64,000 nucleotides of DNA from Telmatactis stephensoni. Lineage: Eukaryota; Cnidaria; Anthozoa; Actiniaria; Isophelliidae. This document shows, one piece after another, positions 58,940 through 64,000 of this stretch. How positions within the stretch are numbered: position 1 is the first letter of the stretch; each line of letters starts with the position of its first letter. The position numbers and the translations under genes were made by a program. Below the pieces are notes generated by a model. That model was given only the letters and a program-made list of their open reading frames with translations. It was not told the origin of the DNA and made no database searches. Where the stretch lies: NCBI GenBank assembly GCA_029948255.1, contig JALIZF010001449.1, positions 186,001 to 250,000 of the forward strand. Direction: 5' to 3'.

Positions 58940-61194
58940 AAATAATAACGTACCACTAGAAAAGTTATGATTAACTTTTGATTCCCAAAATATATAGTAG
59001 TTACACACTTAAACGAATAGTTGACACTCGACTGATAGAAGGCTGGATAATGTAGAAAGAGAAGTAAAATTGGGCTTGCGTGAAATGAATAAAATAATAA
59101 AGAGATGAAGATAAAAGAGTAAAGTTTGATGCAAATTAAATACTCGTGCCCAGGCCGTAGGCCGGGAACGAGTTATAAACTGCAAATGTTTTTTTTTCCC
59201 TCTGTTCGTCCTGAGGGACTTCTGATTGGTTAAGAACGTAAAACAATGCCCTTCATTCATCACCTTTGAGCGACTGCGAACGAAAGCCAGGAACTTTAGG
59301 AATGCAAGATGGCCGACTACAAAGAAAATAGCTTTCAGAGGCAGGCCTTTCCTGCACTAAAACAATGTAATTTGGAGCTTTTAATTCGAGAGATATACCC
59401 AGAACGTATAAGAGCTTCAGAATGGGCTGTTATTTTGAACTTCATCACCAATGCTTTGACCAAATATCGAACTAGCTCTAAATGGAGTACTTGAAAGGAA
59501 GCGGCTCGCGATAAAGACTATTTCCTATGAGCTGGGAATCTACGAATTTCTCATCCTACATGTTGCTAAACAAACATACATAGAAGCAAATCAATTATAT
59601 TCCTAATTAAAGCATTCAAGAGATCTTGAGAGGCCTTTTTTGTACTGAATTTTAATATCGGAATTCTGGACCAGACTCGTACGCACTCGTAGTATTAAGT
59701 CACTTTCATCAAATACGAGACCAGACCATTGCATGGAACGGCTAGGTTCCATTGACCTAAAACATCCGAAACATGAATATTATCATTATCATTACATTGA
59801 TATCGATTGGTCGGTAATCAATGTTTTGCGCCTGGGGTGGAGTGGATGCGTCGGAAATTTGAAACCGAAGCGCATATTTGGAATGCCTTTGAGTAGGGCT
59901 AATGTCCGGATCATAGGAAGAATTCAAAATCACGAATTCGCTGTACATTTTCTCGTAAATCGTTCACCAACATGACTCAAGACCTCCACCAAATCGTAGC
60001 CAGATTATCAGTCTTTCAAGGGTTGTGATTTTTTTGCGCTATTATTGATGCTTTTAGGGCAAAATACACAACACAAACCCATCTTTAACTCATGATCTTT
60101 ACTATTATTGAAAAAAATACACAAAAAGTCAAAGGAAAGAGAGAATCTAGAGGAGAAATTCGATCGTAGTTCAAAAACTGAAGCAAATTAACGGTCATTC
60201 AGATAACACAGGAAGCCCACACTACTCCCTCCACTCATGCAGAGATTGGTAAGCCTGTGGATAGAGGGTGCCAATCCACCACCTGTGAAATACTACGACA
60301 AACGCCGCATTTTGCACGACTACAAATATCTCGGCTACTATATCGAATTGTATAAGTAATCATACGGTTTCGAGTTCAATTTGGAATTAATTTGCACGAG
60401 TGTATTTTTTCAAAAAATATCAAAATTGTACGAACCCGTAGAGCGAGTGCAATTTGAGATCTTTGAAAAACACACGAGTGTTTAAGAATATTCTAAACTT
60501 TCTTTCGAACCAAAAATGTTCTTTTTTCCCCGATGAATGTTCATCAAATCAAAAAATGAATTGCTTAAAATCAAAAACTTACAGTTTTGACGAGTCCAGC
60601 CAGTCAGCCTTCCACGTCACTCCCCCTCCCTACAAAACGTTGGTCCAGCAGCAACACAAAAGGCTAATTGGTTTTCAAGAAGAGGGCGATTAAGTCGGGT
60701 ACGTTAAGCTACCATACGTTTGTTCTTATGGAGACGCTTAAGTGAACACACCTTCCCCGTTGGTTCAGCCTTTGTGCTGCTTAGCTCGATTACATTCATA
60801 TATCGATATACAGACTATACATCAGTTTTTAAACTGAATTAAAATTTAAGACACGTTGTCGTTGATAAAAGGAAGAATCGCATAGCTTAAATTGAAATGA
60901 ATGATGTAAATAAATTGTATTTTGACTTCCTTGTAAGAGAATAGAGTAGGAAGATCGTGAAAGTTTAATTGATAATATTTCGTAATATTGAAAAATTGAA
61001 AAAGAATAAGGAATAATGGGAAAAAGTTAAAAATGAATAGTGAATTTCAGAGATAAAAAAGTTTGGCAACCTCGTTCCCAGGCCCTTTTCCCTTCGCTTG
61101 GAGGTGGGGCGGGAAAAGACCCTGGCATCGGCCGGTCACATGATCGCTAAACACCCAAAAATCTTGGGTGTAATAAATTACGATAATTTTCAAT
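58940..61194. other. Non-coding region with an inverted dispersed repeat
   Basis: 59135-59735 is the inverted copy of 20505-21045. It contains a 61-codon frame at 59309-59494 (MADYKENSFQRQAF...), which may be a first exon carried by the repeat or chance. 59736-61194 has no supported gene; several short frames are unrecognised. Confidence 0.45.
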
Positions 61195-62959
61195 ATGGCG
61201 GCGACAGAAAGTAAAACGGAATTCTTGAAAGTGCTTCAGTGATTACAAATTTCACTAAATAACGGTAATTTTCCTCCTATTAATTTAAAACCACTTCAAG
61301 TTAAGTGCCTTGAGTACATGATGAAGAATTAAGACGTTATTGCTGTGTTACCGACTGGATTTGGCAAGTCTCTTATGTTCCACCTACTACCAAATTTCCT
61401 TCCTGTGAAGGAAAACAAGAATATTGTTCTTGTAGTCAGTCCGCTGAACTCGATAATCGAGGATCAGATGAAAGTTCTAAAGCAGAGAGAAATAAAAGCT
61501 GGTATTCTTCAGCTTGTTGGAAGCGATCGTAATACGACAGAAAAGTTGTTTGGGCCGAATGTAGACGACTGGGAGGTGCGAAGTTATCGATTCCTAAAGA
61601 TTTGTCAAATGGACAATGTTCCATTATCTTTGCTCACCCAGAAGCTCTTTTGGCCAAGGAAGGAAGAGAATTAATGGCAAGCAAAGTGTTCCAGAATAAT
61701 GTGGCTGCCTGTGTTATTGATGAGGCTCACTGTGTTGAATTATGGTAAGGGGACTTAAGCTTTAACTCTTTATATATTATAGTGTTCATGTTTTTACAAC
61801 CCATCTTCTAGTAACCGGGCCCAGATGTTTTATAATTTTTATTTCTTTCCTAGGGGTAAAGACTTCAGAGAGGATTTTAAAGATCTCTCAGCACTCAAGG
61901 CATTTTTCCCAACAGTGCCAACACTTGCACTTACAGCAACTGCACCACCACACGTTCTGGAAAATCTCAAAAATAACTTTGTCTTTGTCCAGTAATTCAA
62001 AAATTGTGAATGTAAATCCCAACAGAGCAAATATTTTCTTAAATAAGGAAGTACGACTTAGTAACCATCATGGGAAAGAAAGCTATACTGCTATTCTCGA
62101 GCCTATTGCAAATGAGCTAGCCATTCAACGAGAAAACTACCCAATGACTATTATCTATTTAAAGCTAAAGTATTGTGGCTATGCCTATAGCTTGTTTGAG
62201 CGAATACTAGGAGATGAACAGTTCCTCGGAGAAACAACTGAACCTTGTGCAAGACTTTTTGCACAGTTCCATTCGCTTCAAACAGACCGAATGAAAAAGG
62301 AACTTATAGCAGAAATTAAGAAGGAAAATTCCAGGGTAAGGGTATTGTTCGCAACATCAGCACTTGGTATGGGAGTGGATGCTCCATATGTAAGGAAAGT
62401 CATCCACATAACACCACCAAGCACTATGGAGGCATACATGCAGGAAATAGGGAGAGCAGGCCGTACAGGTCTGCCATCAAATGCCACTCTGTACTACAAC
62501 AATGCAGATATTGGAGACAACAAAGTACATATAGAAGAGCCAATTAAAGATTATCGTCGTCTTGAAGGTGCCTGTCTAAGAAAGTGCCTTCTAGAATATT
62601 TTGGGTTTTCTAGTGCTAAGCAGGATAATTGCTGCTGTTTTTGTGATAAAGAACATGAACTCAAATTTGACAACACACCTGTCAAGAAAAAAGTAAGGAC
62701 ATTGCTTTCTGTGAATAAGAGTTCACTTGAACAGTCTATCAAGAACATTCTTCTGGAGAAGAATCAAGAATCATCAGAATACTTTATGCTTTTTGATTTT
62801 GGTAATGAAGATGATGTAACTGAAAAGGTCATCAATGAAATTGAATACATCAAGTCAGAATCAGATCTGATGAGCAAATGTGGTGTTTGGGATGAGACAT
62901 GTTCTTCCAAGATATTTGCTCTAATATGCAGCTTTACAAGTGTATGTGAACAACAATAA
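61195..62959 (+). pseudogene. RecQ-type DNA helicase pseudogene
   Basis: Helicase motifs are in order but in shifting frames: LQVKCLEYM, VLPTGFGKSLMF (Walker A), VVSPLNSIIEDQM, CVIDEAHCVELW (DEAH box, before an intron 61745-61853), LALTATAPP, TIIYLKLKYC, FATSALGMGVDAPYV and QEIGRAGRTG, then CLRKCLLEYFG with a Cys cluster (DNCCCFC) as in the RecQ zinc-binding region. Lesions: frame change near 61242, in-frame TAA at 61331-61333 just before the Walker A motif, frame changes near 61577 and 61993. The last 344 codons (61925-62959) are open. Such RecQ copies are abundant in cnidarian genomes; a link with mobile elements is inference. Confidence 0.75.
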
Positions 62960-63138
62960 TGTCCCTTTGTTTGCACCAAAGTTTGGTCCCTGATACTGTA
63001 TTTTACACTAATCATTTTTCTGTATACTTCAAGATTATTATTTTAGCAGCAACAACATTTAGTAAAGCAGGCTACTACAGTGTCTGGATTGATATATGGC
63101 TTTTAATACAATTTGATACACCAGCAGATTGATATGAT

Positions 63139-63403
63139 ATATTTTGATTTTTAAAGTGTGACTGTGGGAGCCATTGTCCTCACAGTCAAGTATGGTGCCA
63201 GTCAACAGGCTACTATAATGTATGGATTGGTGTATTGCTAATAGTGTGTGTCTCCCTGGCCTTCAAGGGTATTTCTGTTTTGTTTTGGGTGAAAATACCA
63301 ATCCCAACATTGCAGTACATATTGTGGTAGCCTGCTGACTGACACCATACCTGGCTGTGAGGACAATGGCTCCCACAGTCACACTTTAAATATCAAAATA
63401 TAT
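63139..63403. repeat. Inverted repeat 3' of the RecQ pseudogene
   Basis: 63139-63213 and 63329-63403 are near-complements (AAAGTGTGACTGTGGGAGCC and GGCTCCCACAGTCACACTTT). The same block is found twice more in the tandem array at the window end. Confidence 0.75.
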
Positions 63404-63469
63404 GGCAGTCTACCAACTAGTGTATCCCACACCAGAAAAAATACAGCCAATCAGAAAGCAGGAAAGCTG

Positions 63470-63700
63470 TTGTATATTAGGTGGTGTTCAACTGATCCTT
63501 CCCATTATACATTGCACCAATTTGCTGTATTTTTTCTGGCATGGGAAAACTAGATAGTTATACAATAGTTTCTTGTGGCATACTGTGGATATCCCACTTG
63601 TATTTTGTTTGTATACACACTTGCCTAAAGGCTCGTGTGTATACTAACTTGTGTGATATTCCATGGTATGCCACTCTAAGTCATTGTATAACTTAACTAT
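63470..63700 (+). repeat. Dispersed repeat, copy 2 (copy 1 at 40290-40530)
   Basis: Shares the ordered blocks listed for 40290-40530, including CTGATCCTTCCCAT and CCATGGTATGCCACTCTAA. Confidence 0.6.
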
Positions 63701-63702
63701 GC

Positions 63703-64000
63703 ATATAGCAATACACCAATCCAGACCTTAAAGTAGCCTGCTGATTGGCACCATACTTGACTCAGTGAGGACAATGGCTCCCACAGTCACACTTTGACTA
63801 TCAAAATATATAGCAGTCTACTAACTAGTGTATCATAATATTGTATATAGCAATACACCAATCCAGACCTTAAAGTAGCCTGCTGATTGGCACCATACTT
63901 GACTCAGTGAGGACAATGGCTCCCACAGTCACACTTTGACTATCAAAATTTATAGCAGTCTACTAACTAGTGTATCATAATATTGTATATAGCAATACAC
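63703..64000 (+). repeat. Tandem repeat, 142-bp unit, running off the window
   Basis: ATATAGCAATACACCAATCC begins units at 63703 and 63845 and starts again at 63987. The two full units are nearly identical and contain the GGCTCCCACAGTCACACTTT block of the inverted repeat. Confidence 0.85.

Overview
The window is eukaryotic nuclear DNA. It is AT-rich, has spliceosomal introns with GT..AG borders, no operons and no ribosome-binding sites, and is dense in short inverted-repeat (MITE-like) elements. The gene content fits a cnidarian, most likely an anthozoan such as a stony coral: secreted PAN/C-type-lectin/LamG genes in tandem, a stand-alone P2X7 'ballast' domain gene, Penelope-like and LINE retroelements, a Tc1/mariner-like transposon and a RecQ-helicase pseudogene. 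The species assignment is inference from gene content, not from a marker gene.

Layout. 1-2.4 kb: two convergent genes, the 3' end of an unidentified Cys-tailed gene (+) and an intact 3-exon gene with the P2X7 C-terminal (ballast) domain (-). 3.4-41 kb: a tandem family of secreted lectin-like genes on the + strand. Copy A has only its last exon in the window (3373-3560). Copy B (16781-29425) and copy C (32604-40971) can each be spliced by eye into a complete 7-exon, 450-residue protein: signal peptide, PAN/apple domain, short CxxxxC linker, first half of a C-type lectin domain (CTLD), a whole LamG/concanavalin-like domain, then the second half of the CTLD. All intron phases close. The LamG module is a symmetric phase 1-1 cassette placed inside the CTLD.

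Between and inside these genes lie many mobile sequences: a palindromic element with tRNA-like promoter boxes, a GC-rich run of hairpins, several MITE families, a perfect-looking 2.49-kb tandem duplication, and a 3.65-kb terminal-inverted-repeat insertion in intron 5 of copy B that carries a folded-back Penelope-like fragment.

41-50 kb is mostly non-genic: two head-to-head LINE fragments, two arrays rich in a GGCTGGC motif, and about six tandem copies of a 255-bp repeat. 50.5-55.1 kb is a 4.6-kb TA-flanked DNA transposon with two convergent genes: an intron-containing DD34E transposase broken by two frameshifts, and an apparently intact 4-exon, 274-residue accessory gene with a SHOCT-like tail. 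57.2-58.9 kb holds an intronless secreted protein of 571 residues that I do not recognise. 61.2-63 kb is a RecQ-type helicase pseudogene, followed by inverted and tandem repeats to the window end.

The strongest candidates for something undescribed are the CTLD interrupted by a LamG module (with changes concentrated in one segment between the copies), the two-gene Tc1/mariner-like transposon with its SHOCT-like accessory protein, and the unidentified 571-residue secreted protein.
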